Part shown: positions 28,686 through 37,011 of the stretch, piece by piece
Position numbering within the stretch: the stretch's first letter is position 1
Layout: each line of letters opens with the position of its first letter
Origin: Variovorax sp. EL159
Lineage (GTDB): Bacteria > Pseudomonadota > Gammaproteobacteria > Burkholderiales > Burkholderiaceae_C
Assembly: GCF_900100965.1 (NCBI RefSeq)
Contig: NZ_FMUJ01000002.1
Location: 307,869-371,868, forward strand
Direction: 5' to 3'
Length of the DNA: 64,000 nt
The notes under the pieces: generated by a model
The model's database searches: none
What the model saw: the letters and a program-made list of their open reading frames with translations, nothing else
What the model was told of the DNA's origin: nothing
Program-made: the position numbers and the translations under genes

Positions 28686-30554
28686 ATGCGCTTGGCGTCA
28701 TTCCAGATCACCAACTTTCGCTCGATCAACGACAGCGGCTCCATCGATTCATCACAGATCACAGCGATCCTCGGTAGAAATGACAGCGGCAAATCGAACC
28801 TGCTGCGCGCGCTTCACAGCCTGAACCCGACAGAGGGCCTGGCACCCCTCAGCCCGATCAAGGACTTTCCGAGGCACCGGCGCCTGGAAGAGTGCACCGG
28901 CGACACGCCCGTCGTGCACACGCGCTGGGCACTGGACGACGGCGAGCGGGCCGCACTGGCCGCCATCTTTCCGCGCGCCACGGGCGTGAGCCACGTCACC
29001 GCGAGCCGGGGCTACGGCACGGCGCGCTGGGCCGGCTTCGAAGGGCTGGCCGAGTTGTCCATCGACGTGAGCGACATCAAGGGCAAGGTCCGCAAGATCG
29101 TGCCGGCCATCAAGGCCGCCGCCGAGAAGGTCGGCGAAGAGGCCAAGGCGATGCTCGAACAGGAGGCTGACGCCTTCGACGCCGCCATGATCGCCAGCCC
29201 CGACTTCATCAAATGGTCGGCGGGCGCGGTGAAGGCCACGCAGGCCCTGCGCAAGGCCCTGGCCTCCGTGGACGCCGAGCTCAGCGACAAGCAGGAACAG
29301 ATGCTGGTCGAGCTCGAAGAGCTGTCGCTGTCCATCGCCAACGACAAGCCGGCCCTCGACCAGGCGCGGGCCTGGGTCATCGAGAAGCTGCCGCGCTTCA
29401 TCTACGTCGACGAATACCCGGCGCTGCCCGGCCGCCAGAACCTGGCCGACTACCTCGCGCGCAAGGGCTGGGGGCAGACGACGCCCGGCCAGCAGAGCTT
29501 CGAGAAGCTGTGCAAGGTGGCGGGGCTCGACCCGCAGCAACTGCAGGACCTGCAGGAAAAGAACGACCAGGCCACGCGCAACCAGCTGGCCAACCGCGCC
29601 GGCTCGGTGGTCACGGCCGAGATCCGCCGGCTCTGGAAGGACCGCCCGCTCAAGGTCCGCTTCAACCTCGACGGGCAGCACCTGGACACGATGGTCTCGG
29701 ACCCGAACGGCAGCTACGAGGTGGAAGTGAACCTGGACGAACGCAGCCGTGGCTTCCAGTGGTTCTTCTCGTTCTACATCGCCTTCTTTGCGGACACGAA
29801 GGGCGGCGAGGCCGAAGACGCCATCCTGCTGCTGGACGAACCGGGCCTGCACCTGCACCCGCATTCGCAGGCCGACCTGCTGGCGCACTTCGAGAAGGAC
29901 TTCGGCAACCAGATCATCTACACCACGCACTCGCCCTTCATGGTGCCGACGCACCGGCTCGACGCGGTGCGCACGGCGAGCCTTGACGAGGCGCGCGGCA
30001 CCACGGTGAGCAATACCGCGGAAGGCGACGAGCGCACGCTGTTCCCGCTGAAGGCCGCGCTGGCTTTGAGCCGGATCGCGGGCGAACCGGTGAAGCCGGA
30101 GCCTGTGAAAGCTGTGGCTGTGAAGGCGGAGGTGGCGAAGGCTGCGCCTGCAAAGGCTGTTGCTGGGGAGGGGGTGAAGCCTGCCAAGGCGGCGAAGCCT
30201 GTTGAGGTGGTGAAGCCCGTTGAGGCGGTGAAGCCCGTTGAGGTGGTGGCCGTCGCCGAGGCTGCACCGGTCGTCGCTCCTGTTTCAGCGCCTGTCGCAA
30301 CGCCTGTTGCTGCTGCGCCGCTGCCCGCGAAGCAGGAGCCTGCGAAGCCGGTGGTTGTGGAGAGCGCGAAGCCTGTTGCCGAGGTGGCACCTGTTGCCAC
30401 GGCCATGCCAGTCGCTGCAGCCGCCGAAGCCGTGGTCGCTGCACAGCCGGAACCCGTGAAGCCAGTGGTGGTCGCGGAGAGCACCACGCCCACCGAGGCA
30501 CCAGCCAGCGCCATGAGCGAGCAGGCGGACAGCGAACTCACGCAGCCCGCATAA
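28686..30554 (+). CDS. OLD-like AAA ATPase with Pro/Ala/Val/Lys repeat tail
   Basis: The 622 residues begin with an ABC/RecF-type ATPase: N-terminal FQITNFRSINDSG, Walker A GRNDSGKSN (30-38), a helical insert rich in Glu/Lys/Ala (about 140-240), Walker B AILLLDEPGLHLHPHSQADL (about 379-398) and the switch text IIYTTHSPFMVP. In OLD-family proteins the text TLFPLKAALA is followed by a TOPRIM nuclease domain. Here it is followed by about 157 residues of Pro, Ala, Val, Lys and Glu with no aromatic residue, Cys or His. Conventional OLD nucleases act in phage defence; loss of the nuclease leaves the function open. The start ATG at 28686 is chosen at the conserved N-terminus. Confidence 0.75.
   Translation: MRLASFQITNFRSINDSGSIDSSQITAILGRNDSGKSNLLRALHSLNPTEGLAPLSPIKDFPRHRRLEECTGDTPVVHTRWALDDGERAALAAIFPRATGVSHVTASRGYGTARWAGFEGLAELSIDVSDIKGKVRKIVPAIKAAAEKVGEEAKAMLEQEADAFDAAMIASPDFIKWSAGAVKATQALRKALASVDAELSDKQEQMLVELEELSLSIANDKPALDQARAWVIEKLPRFIYVDEYPALPGRQNLADYLARKGWGQTTPGQQSFEKLCKVAGLDPQQLQDLQEKNDQATRNQLANRAGSVVTAEIRRLWKDRPLKVRFNLDGQHLDTMVSDPNGSYEVEVNLDERSRGFQWFFSFYIAFFADTKGGEAEDAILLLDEPGLHLHPHSQADLLAHFEKDFGNQIIYTTHSPFMVPTHRLDAVRTASLDEARGTTVSNTAEGDERTLFPLKAALALSRIAGEPVKPEPVKAVAVKAEVAKAAPAKAVAGEGVKPAKAAKPVEVVKPVEAVKPVEVVAVAEAAPVVAPVSAPVATPVAAAPLPAKQEPAKPVVVESAKPVAEVAPVATAMPVAAAAEAVVAAQPEPVKPVVVAESTTPTEAPASAMSEQADSELTQPA
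30195..30248 (+). repeat. Three 18-bp tandem repeats in the ATPase tail
   Basis: Three consecutive 18-base units at 30195, 30213 and 30231 differ at two positions. They encode KPVEVV, KPVEAV and KPVEVV. Degenerate relatives (EPVKPEPVKAV, AKPVAEVAP) extend through the rest of the tail, which suggests growth by repeat slippage. Confidence 0.8.
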
Positions 30555-30579
30555 GGCCAACGTCAGCGATCCACCGGAC

Positions 30580-30913
30580 TTATACGGCGCTCATCAGGCG
30601 CCGCATAAGCAGGCTCTTCAGATCTCTTCAGATCTCTTCGGGTGTCGCAGATGAGGTGGATGTAGGCCGTGTCGAGCCGCACCTCATAGATGATCCGGTT
30701 CATGCCCGAAACGACCTGCCGGTATTGGGCCGTGCTCAGGTTTTCGAGCTCTTCAGGAATCCGGCCCGCATGAGGATGCACTTCGATCATCGCAACGGGA
30801 TCTTTGATCTTTCCGTAGCTGCTTGTTCAAACGGTCGCACCGAAGTTCTTGAGGATGTAGTGCCGCAAGTCCTTCAGGTCAACCTCGGCAGACCGCAGGA
30901 ACACAACCTTCAT
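30580..30913 (-). pseudogene. ParE/RelE-family toxin, interrupted by UGA and a 10-bp duplication
   Basis: The N-terminal part (VVFLRSAEVDLKDLRHYIL) starts at ATG 30913, coupled to the antitoxin by ATGA. At 30829-30827 an in-frame TGA follows GATV; the same frame continues TSSYGKIKDPVAMIEVHP and then IPEELENLSTAQYRQVVSGM, normal family text. Related toxins have Trp near this point, so TGG to TGA is the simple explanation. Further on, CTCTTCAGAT is tandemly duplicated (30614-30633). Removing one copy restores an ending DLKSLLMRRLMSAV with TAA at 30582-30580; with the duplication the frame runs on to 30563. Two lesions indicate a dead toxin. Confidence 0.8.
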
Positions 30914-31182
30914 TGCGTGTCTTCTCGGTCCAGCTCGGCGAATGCGTCGGCAGCGCTCCGAACCTGGCCTTGCTCGATCTCGCGGTTGCCCAGGGCCAGG
31001 ATCTTGAGAAGGGCGAGCGTAGCTTCGTGCTCCTCGTAGGAATGGATATCCATCACCACGAGCTTGGCTTCCCCGTTCTGGGTAATGACCAGGGGCTCGC
31101 GGGATTCGGCGAGGGTCTTCACGATGTCCGCCGCGTGGCTCTTGAGATAGCTGATGGGTTTGACATGCGTGGAGAAATTCAT
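30910..31182 (-). CDS. Phd/YefM-family antitoxin
   Basis: The 90-residue protein has the Phd/YefM N-terminus (THVKPISYLKSHAADIVKTL, ESREPLVITQNGEAKLVVMDI), which binds operator DNA as a dimer, and a charged C-terminal helix for toxin binding. The ATG at 31182 is preferred over GTG at 31191. It remains intact although its toxin partner is broken, so it may persist as a regulator or protect against related toxins. Confidence 0.8.
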   Translation of the reverse strand: MNFSTHVKPISYLKSHAADIVKTLAESREPLVITQNGEAKLVVMDIHSYEEHEATLALLKILALGNREIEQGQVRSAADAFAELDREDTQ

Positions 31183-31187
31183 GGCGC

Positions 31188-32129
31188 TCACCCTGGTGTC
31201 GAATTGGGTCGAGTTGATTCTGGTCCGAAATCAGTCCTTCTTGCCTCGGCTGTGTCGTTGAACATGTGCTCGCTCGCAAAGTCCACGAAGGCCCTGACCT
31301 TCGGCGACAACTGGCGGCTCGAAGGCCACAGCGCCGAGAACTGCCCGTTGCGCACGAGGTGCGTGGCCAGCACGCGCTGCAACTCGCCGCGGCACAGCGA
31401 ATCGCGCGCCAGAAAGTCCGGCATGTAGGCCACGCCGAGGCCGGCCACGGCCGCGCCGAGCATGGCTTCCATGTTGTTGCAGATCAGGCCGGGCGGCAGC
31501 TGCGCGGGCAGGCCCGGCAGGTCCCAGTCTTCGATCTTTCCGCCGGTCACGAACTTGTAGCGCAGGCAGCTGTGCTGCGCGAGATCGGCCGGCACCTGCG
31601 GCACGCCGTGGTGCGCGAGGTAGCCGGGCGAGGCCACGAGCACGAAGCTGAACGGGCCGAGCCGGCGCGCCACGAGCTGCGAGTCGACCAGTTCACCGCT
31701 GCGGATCGCCACGTCCACGCCCTCGGCGATCACGTCGACCAGCCGGTCGTTGAAGTCGAGATCGAGTTCGATCTCGGGGTAGCGCGCCTTGAAGGCCGGC
31801 AGCATCGGCAGCAGGAAGCGGTAGCCGATGGTCGGCAGGCTCACGCGCAAGCGGCCGCGCGGCGCCGCGATGGCGTCCTGCATCATCGCGCGCGCATCGT
31901 CCAGCTCGTCGAGGATGCGGCGGCAGCGCTCGTGGAACATTGCGCCCTCTTGCGTCAGGCGCACATGCCGCGTGGTGCGGTTGAAGAGCCGCAGGCCGAG
32001 CTGCTGTTCGAGCCGCGCCACGTTCTTGCCGACCGCCGATGCCGAAATGCCCAGCAGCCGGCCGGCCTTGGCAAAGCTGAGCAGGTCGGCCGCCCGCACG
32101 AAGGATTCGAGTCCGCTGAAGCTGTCCAT
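31188..32129 (-). CDS. LysR-family transcriptional regulator
   Basis: The 313-residue protein has the HTH at 1-60 (FAKAGRLLGISASAVGKNVARLEQQ) and an effector domain. It resembles the CrgA/AaeR-type subgroup that represses neighbouring transport or oxidoreductase genes. It is divergent from the MFS gene at 32273, its likely target. The last residues (TDFGPESTRPNSTPG) look atypical and run close to the antitoxin start. Confidence 0.88.
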   Translation of the reverse strand: MDSFSGLESFVRAADLLSFAKAGRLLGISASAVGKNVARLEQQLGLRLFNRTTRHVRLTQEGAMFHERCRRILDELDDARAMMQDAIAAPRGRLRVSLPTIGYRFLLPMLPAFKARYPEIELDLDFNDRLVDVIAEGVDVAIRSGELVDSQLVARRLGPFSFVLVASPGYLAHHGVPQVPADLAQHSCLRYKFVTGGKIEDWDLPGLPAQLPPGLICNNMEAMLGAAVAGLGVAYMPDFLARDSLCRGELQRVLATHLVRNGQFSALWPSSRQLSPKVRAFVDFASEHMFNDTAEARRTDFGPESTRPNSTPG

Positions 32130-32272
32130 GGAAGGCCTGATTAGCAACCTTGGGTTGGGGGTGTGAGGATCAATGGCGCCATTTTCATTCCATTGAATCC
32201 TTTCTATCTTCTCTTCACGCCCGGCCGCTGTGGCCGACCTGTTTCTCCCCTCTGCGTGAAAGCCTTCCTGCG

Positions 32273-33784
32273 ATGTCTTCGTCTTCCACCCACAAGAACT
32301 GGCTGCTGGCCGCCGTCTGCCTCGCGGCGCTCGGCATGCCGCTGAGCTTCACGGGGCCTGCGGTGGTGTTGCCCGCGATCCGCGATGCGCTGGGCGGCAG
32401 CCCGGTGCAGCTCAACTGGGTGACCAACGCCTTCATGCTGAGCTTCGGCGCCACGCTGATGGCGGCCGGCGCACTGGCCGATGCCTACGGGCGCAAGCGC
32501 ATCTTCCTGCTGGGGCTGGCGGTGGTCGCGTTGAGCAGTTCGCTGCTGACGCTCGCACCGGGCATCGTCGCCTTCGACCTTGCACGCGCGCTGCAGGGAC
32601 TGGGCTCGGCGGCGGCCTTCGCGGCCGGTACCGCGGCGCTCGCGCAAGTGTTCGACGGTGCGGCCCGCACGCGGGCCTTCAGCCTGATCGGCACCTCGTT
32701 CGGCGTGGGCCTGTCGTGCGGCTCGATCCTTTCGGGCTGGCTCGCCGAATCCTTCGGATGGCAGGCGGTGATGCTCAGCCCCGGTGGGGTCAGCCTTGTC
32801 GCGCTGTGCATCGCCTCGATGAGCATGCGCGAGTCGCGCAACCCGGATGCGATGGGGCTCGACATGCCGGGCACGCTCAGCTTCACCGCCGCATTGAGCC
32901 TGCTCACGCTGGGCGTGCTGCAGGCGCCCGACAGCGGCTGGGGCAGCCCGTGGGTGATCGGCGCGCTGGCGGGTGCGTTGCTGATGGGCGCGGCCTTCAT
33001 CGCCATCGAGCGGCGCGTGGCGCACCCGATGCTCGACCTGTCGCTGTTCCGCTTTCCGCGCTTCGTCGGCGTGCAGCTGCTGGCGGCCGCGCCGGCCTAT
33101 GGCTTTGTCGTGTTGCTCGTGCTGCTGCCGATCCGCTTCATCGGGCTCGAAGGGCGCAGCGCGCTGGAGGCGGGCAGCTTCATGTTCGCGCTGTCGGGGC
33201 CGATCCTCGTGGTGCCGACGCTGGCGGCATGGCTCGCGCATCGCTATTCGGCGGGTGCGATCTCGGCGGTGGGCCTGCTGGTGTGCGCGGTGGGGCTGTT
33301 CTGGCTCAGCCGCTGTGCGCCGGGCACGCCGCTGCACGACATCGTGTGGGCGCTGTTGCTGATCGGCGCGGGCATCGGCCTGCCGTGGGGGCTGATGGAT
33401 GGCCTCGCGGTGAGCGTGGTGCCGCGCGAGCGCGCGGGCATGGCGTCGGGCATCTTCAACACCGTGCGGGTGGCGGGCGAGGGGATCGCGCTGGCGCTGG
33501 TGGGGGCCGGGCTGACGGCATTGGTGACGCTGCACCTGGGGTCGTCGGCAGCGGCGGCGCAGGCGGCGCAACGCGTGACGACGGGCGACCTGTTGCAGGC
33601 ATTGGCCTTGCTGCCGGGCCTGGACCGCGCGGCGTTGCTGCACGCGTACGGCGCGGCGTTCGGCACGCTGCTGTGCGTGCTGGCGGGGGTGACGGTGTTG
33701 ACGGCGCTGGTGGTGTTCGCGTTTCTGCGCGGGGCGACCGAACCCGAGATCGGGCTCGTGGCGATGGAGTCTTCGACCGGCTGA
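32273..33784 (+). CDS. MFS efflux transporter, 14-segment drug/proton antiporter type
   Basis: The 503-residue length and hydrophobic pattern fit the DHA2-like family with 14 membrane segments. The motif GALADAYGRKRIFLLG (loop 2-3) is the MFS signature. VVLPAIRDALGGSPVQLNWVTNAFML is typical of EmrB/QacA relatives. It probably exports a toxic or signalling compound using the proton gradient. The divergent LysR gene 143 bases away is the probable regulator. The ATG at 32273 is chosen because the upstream in-frame stretch is not membrane-protein-like. Confidence 0.88.
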   Translation: MSSSSTHKNWLLAAVCLAALGMPLSFTGPAVVLPAIRDALGGSPVQLNWVTNAFMLSFGATLMAAGALADAYGRKRIFLLGLAVVALSSSLLTLAPGIVAFDLARALQGLGSAAAFAAGTAALAQVFDGAARTRAFSLIGTSFGVGLSCGSILSGWLAESFGWQAVMLSPGGVSLVALCIASMSMRESRNPDAMGLDMPGTLSFTAALSLLTLGVLQAPDSGWGSPWVIGALAGALLMGAAFIAIERRVAHPMLDLSLFRFPRFVGVQLLAAAPAYGFVVLLVLLPIRFIGLEGRSALEAGSFMFALSGPILVVPTLAAWLAHRYSAGAISAVGLLVCAVGLFWLSRCAPGTPLHDIVWALLLIGAGIGLPWGLMDGLAVSVVPRERAGMASGIFNTVRVAGEGIALALVGAGLTALVTLHLGSSAAAAQAAQRVTTGDLLQALALLPGLDRAALLHAYGAAFGTLLCVLAGVTVLTALVVFAFLRGATEPEIGLVAMESSTG

Positions 33785-33964
33785 GGGCGGCCTCTGCCCG
33801 TGCCGCTCGAAATGCAGTTGCCGGTGCGGTGCGTGGCCAGCGCCTCGATGCTGTCAAAGCCCATCGGCATGGGCGACCTGCTCGAGGCCAAGGTCAGGCG
33901 CTGAGCGGGGCGTCATTACCGAGGCGTCACAAAACTGCGAACGGTCTTCCTGTCCAATAGCGGC

Positions 33965-34189
33965 ATGGAAAACCAACCGAACGAACTCGCACAGCGCGTG
34001 ACCGAGCTCGAAATCAAGTCGAGCTACGCCGAAGACCTGCTGGACCAGCTGAACATGACGATCTACCGCCAACAGCAGCAGATCGACCGGCTGATCCTGC
34101 AGGTCACGCAGCTCAGGGAGCAGAGCCAGAACGCGTCACAGGACGGCCCGGCCAGCAACCCGCGCGACGAGCTGCCGCCGCACTACTGA
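33965..34189 (+). CDS. slyX: SlyX family protein
   Basis: The 74 residues form a coiled coil (LAQRVTELEIKSSYAEDLLD, then IYRQQQQIDRLILQVTQLRE) and end in ELPPHY, the conserved SlyX tail. The cellular role of SlyX is not established. The 180 bases before it contain no recognisable gene. Confidence 0.92.
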   Translation: MENQPNELAQRVTELEIKSSYAEDLLDQLNMTIYRQQQQIDRLILQVTQLREQSQNASQDGPASNPRDELPPHY

Positions 34190-34203
34190 GAAAGAGAAGA
34201 CGA

Positions 34204-34890
34204 TCAGCCGTGCGCGTGCCAGAGCACGGCGAAGAAGTGGCAGGTGCTGCCGGCCAGCACGAAAAGGTGCCACACCGAGTGCGCATAGCGCACCTTGTTG
34301 TCGAACAGGAAGACGACTGCGCCGGCCGTGTAGAACAGGCCGCCGGCCACGAGCCAGCCCAGGCCCGACGCCGACATGCGCTCGTACAGCGGCACCGCCG
34401 CCATCAGTGCCATCCAGCCCATCGCCACATAGAGCCCGGTCGACCACAGCGGATGCTGCAGACGGTTGAACAGCTTGGCGCTCACGCCCAGCACGGCCGC
34501 GGCGCAGATCGCGCCGAACAGGGTCCAGCCCAGCGGCCCGCGCAGCACACCGAACAGGAAGGGCATGTAGCTGCCCGCGATGAACAGGTAGATGGCCGCG
34601 TGATCGAGCCGGTTGAACCAGGCCTTGGCACGGCCCATGGGCAGCGCGTGGTACAGCGTGGAGATCAGGTACAGCACGATGGCCGTGCCCGCGAACAGGC
34701 AGGCGCCGACGATGCCCGCGGCCTGGCCTTTTTGCGAAGCGCTGTAGACGAGGATAGGCAGCGAGGCAATGGCGAGCAGCAGGCCCAGGCCATGGCTCAG
34801 TGCATTGAAGAGTTCTTCCATCGCCGTCTGGTCTCGGGCCGCCAGGACGGGCGCGCGGGGCGAAGGGTGCGTCTGTGAAGGTGCAGTCAT
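34204..34890 (-). CDS. Hemolysin III / PAQR-family membrane protein
   Basis: The 228-residue protein has seven membrane segments and the family histidines and serine: FNALSHGLGLL, STLYHALP, NRLDHAAIYLFIAGSY and SVWHLFVLAGSTCHFFAVLW. Bacterial members are inner-membrane proteins related to eukaryotic adiponectin receptors; a metal-dependent hydrolase role is suspected from the conserved His/Asp set. The ATG at 34890 is used; a TTG at 34929 would add 13 residues. Confidence 0.88.
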   Translation of the reverse strand: MTAPSQTHPSPRAPVLAARDQTAMEELFNALSHGLGLLLAIASLPILVYSASQKGQAAGIVGACLFAGTAIVLYLISTLYHALPMGRAKAWFNRLDHAAIYLFIAGSYMPFLFGVLRGPLGWTLFGAICAAAVLGVSAKLFNRLQHPLWSTGLYVAMGWMALMAAVPLYERMSASGLGWLVAGGLFYTAGAVVFLFDNKVRYAHSVWHLFVLAGSTCHFFAVLWHAHG

Positions 34891-35018
34891 CAGGAGAGGA
34901 GCCTCATGAAAAATGGATTGCGGCGACAAGCTTGCCAGAACCGTGCCACGCGTTCTGCGTGCTTGACCAGCCTGCGATGAAGGACTTGCGGGTCATTGCT
35001 GCCGATCGACAGGCCTGC

Positions 35019-35564
35019 TTACTTGACCTGCTGCTTGCCTAGCTTGCGCGCCAGCGTGCGCCGGTGCATGCCGAGCCTGCGCGCGGTTTCGGAAATGTTG
35101 AAGCCGGTCTCGGCCAGCGTCTCGTGGATGCGCTCCCATTCGAGCGTCTTGATCGAGGTCGAGCGGTTGGTCAGTTCGACCTCGGTGGTGCCGATGGCGC
35201 GGCCGAACGCGGCTTCGATGTCGTCGGTGTTCGAGGGCTTGGCCAGGTAATGGCAGGCGCCGAGCTTGATGGCCTCGACGGCGGTGGCGATGCTGGCAAA
35301 GCCGGTCAGCACCACGATCAGCGTCTTGGGGTTGTGACGGTGCAGCATCTGCACGCAGGCCAGGCCCGAGGCCTCGCCATTGAGCTTGAGGTCGACCACG
35401 GCGTAGCCGGGGGAACGGGTTTCGAGCAGCGTCTCGACCTCTTCGAGGTTGCTCGCATGCGTGACCGTGTAGCCCCGGCGCTCGAAGGAGCGGCCGAGCG
35501 TGCGCGCGAAGGCATCGTCGTCCTCGACGATCAGCAACTGGCGCTCAGCTTCGGTTTCGGTCAT
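35019..35564 (-). CDS. regA: Redox response regulator of the RegA/PrrA/ActR family
   Basis: The 181-residue length is typical. The receiver domain has acidic residues 15-17, the phospho-acceptor Asp58 in AVVDLKLNG, Thr in VVLTGFAS and Lys in HYLAKPS. The C-terminal Fis-type HTH is ETGFNISETARRLGMHRRTLARKL. RegA proteins activate or repress respiratory and other redox genes. It overlaps the regB 3' end by 20 bases and is last in the cyo cluster, so the oxidase operon probably carries its own redox regulator. Confidence 0.9.
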   Translation of the reverse strand: MTETEAERQLLIVEDDDAFARTLGRSFERRGYTVTHASNLEEVETLLETRSPGYAVVDLKLNGEASGLACVQMLHRHNPKTLIVVLTGFASIATAVEAIKLGACHYLAKPSNTDDIEAAFGRAIGTTEVELTNRSTSIKTLEWERIHETLAETGFNISETARRLGMHRRTLARKLGKQQVK

Positions 35565-37011
35565 GGCCTTCCACTTCGATGGTCTCGCTTTCCACGTCCC
35601 CGTCTTCTTCCTCTTCTTCGTCCTCTTCCTCTTCGAGCACGATGGCCGCCAGCGGCAGCGTGATCTTCACGATGGCGCCGCCTTCGGGCCGGTTGCCCGC
35701 GGCCACGCGGCCACCCACGGTGCGCGCCACGTTGACGACCAGGAACAGGCCGAGCCCGCCACCGGGGCGGCCCTTGCTCGACTGGTAGGGCTTGCCGAAT
35801 TCCTTGAGGATGCCCGGCAGGAAGCCGGGGCCGGCGTCGCTCACGGTGATGGTCAGCGCGTCGCCGTCATGTGCCGCTTCGAGGCGCAGCCAGTGCGGCG
35901 AAGCCTCCAGGGCATTGTCCAGCACGTTGCAGATCATCTGCTTGAGCGCCGAGTCGGACACCATGGGCAGGTCGTGGCCGAAGCGGTTCTCGTAGTCGAA
36001 GTCTTCGACCGGGCGCGTGGTGCGCCATTCTTCGACCAGGTCATCGAGGAAGGTGCTGACCGTGGTTTCTTCGGACGACTCGCCGCGCGCTTCGCCGGCC
36101 GACAGCAGGATGCCGCTCACGATGCTCTTGCAGCGCTGGATCTGCAGTTCCATCTCGGCCACTTCGGTCAGCAGCTCGGGGTCGGAGCTGAAGTGCGGCA
36201 GCCGGCGCCAGTCGCCCAGGATCACGGCCAGCGTGGCGAGCGGCGTGCCCAGCTCGTGCGCGGCGCCCGAGGCCAGCAGGCCCATGCGCACGATGTGTTC
36301 TTCTTCCGAGGCGCGCTGGCGCAGGTCGGCCAGCCGTGCGTCGCGCGCGCGCAGGTTGCCGCTGATGCGCGTGATGAAGATGACCAGCAGCGCTGCATTG
36401 AGCGCAAAGCAGATCAGCATGCCCTGGATGTAGGGGCTCCAGAGGCCGCGGTCGTGGTCCAGCGGCAGTGCGAGCGGGCGCGAGAACAGCGCCAGCAGGG
36501 CAAAGCAGAAGCTGGTGACCACCACGATGGTCCAGGTCGACCAGGCCTTCAGCAGCACCGCGCCCAGGATCACCTGCAGCAGGTACAGGAACACGAAGGG
36601 GTTGGTGGCGCCGCCGCTCAGGTAGAGCTGGGCCGTGAGCATGGCCACGTCGACCAGCAGCGCAAGGAACAGCTCGCCATTGGTCACGCGGCGGTGGGTG
36701 CGCGAGCGCAGCAGGCTCACCACGTTGAAGAGCGCCAGGCAGGTCAGCACCTGCAGCATGTGGTCCAGCGGCAGGCGGATGCCGAAGCCGTAGTGCACGA
36801 CCAGGATGGTGACGACCTGCCCGACCACCGCGAACCAGCGCAGCTGGATCAGCTGCTGCATGTTCTTGTGGCCAGTGGCGTTGTCCAGGCTCGCGACCCC
36901 GGCGCGGGGCGCGTGCAGTTCCCCCGCGATCGCGACGGCCTCAGTCGCGGCGGGCATCTTGGGTGGGGCGGCTGGCGTCGGCATGGGCTGCATTTTCGTC
37001 GCTGCCGTCAT
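35545..37011 (-). CDS. regB: Redox sensor histidine kinase of the RegB/PrrB family
   Basis: The 488 residues have six membrane segments (about 55-235), including the quinone-sensing motif GGATNPF. Next come the phospho-acceptor helix SGAAHELGTPLATLAV and the ATP-binding boxes CNVLDNALEAS, DAGPGFLPG and GGGLGLFLV. The C-terminus is unusual: an acidic run EEEEDEEEEEDGDVESE. The start is uncertain: ATG 37011 overlaps SURF1 by 71 bases, and ATGs at 36993, 36984 and 36957 are alternatives. It senses the quinone redox state and phosphorylates RegA. Confidence 0.88.
   Translation of the reverse strand: MTAATKMQPMPTPAAPPKMPAATEAVAIAGELHAPRAGVASLDNATGHKNMQQLIQLRWFAVVGQVVTILVVHYGFGIRLPLDHMLQVLTCLALFNVVSLLRSRTHRRVTNGELFLALLVDVAMLTAQLYLSGGATNPFVFLYLLQVILGAVLLKAWSTWTIVVVTSFCFALLALFSRPLALPLDHDRGLWSPYIQGMLICFALNAALLVIFITRISGNLRARDARLADLRQRASEEEHIVRMGLLASGAAHELGTPLATLAVILGDWRRLPHFSSDPELLTEVAEMELQIQRCKSIVSGILLSAGEARGESSEETTVSTFLDDLVEEWRTTRPVEDFDYENRFGHDLPMVSDSALKQMICNVLDNALEASPHWLRLEAAHDGDALTITVSDAGPGFLPGILKEFGKPYQSSKGRPGGGLGLFLVVNVARTVGGRVAAGNRPEGGAIVKITLPLAAIVLEEEEDEEEEEDGDVESETIEVEGHDRNRS

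Noticed and set aside
30827..30829. The toxin UGA as a genuine selenocysteine codon
   Set aside because: No hairpin with a GU apical loop follows at the required distance (only a weak GATC-AAA-GATC). Homologues are expected to have Trp, and the gene carries a second lesion. Kept only as a point to test.
33785..33964. Possible gene remnant between the MFS transporter and slyX
   Set aside because: Short frames on both strands have ordinary composition but no recognisable motif and no ribosome site.
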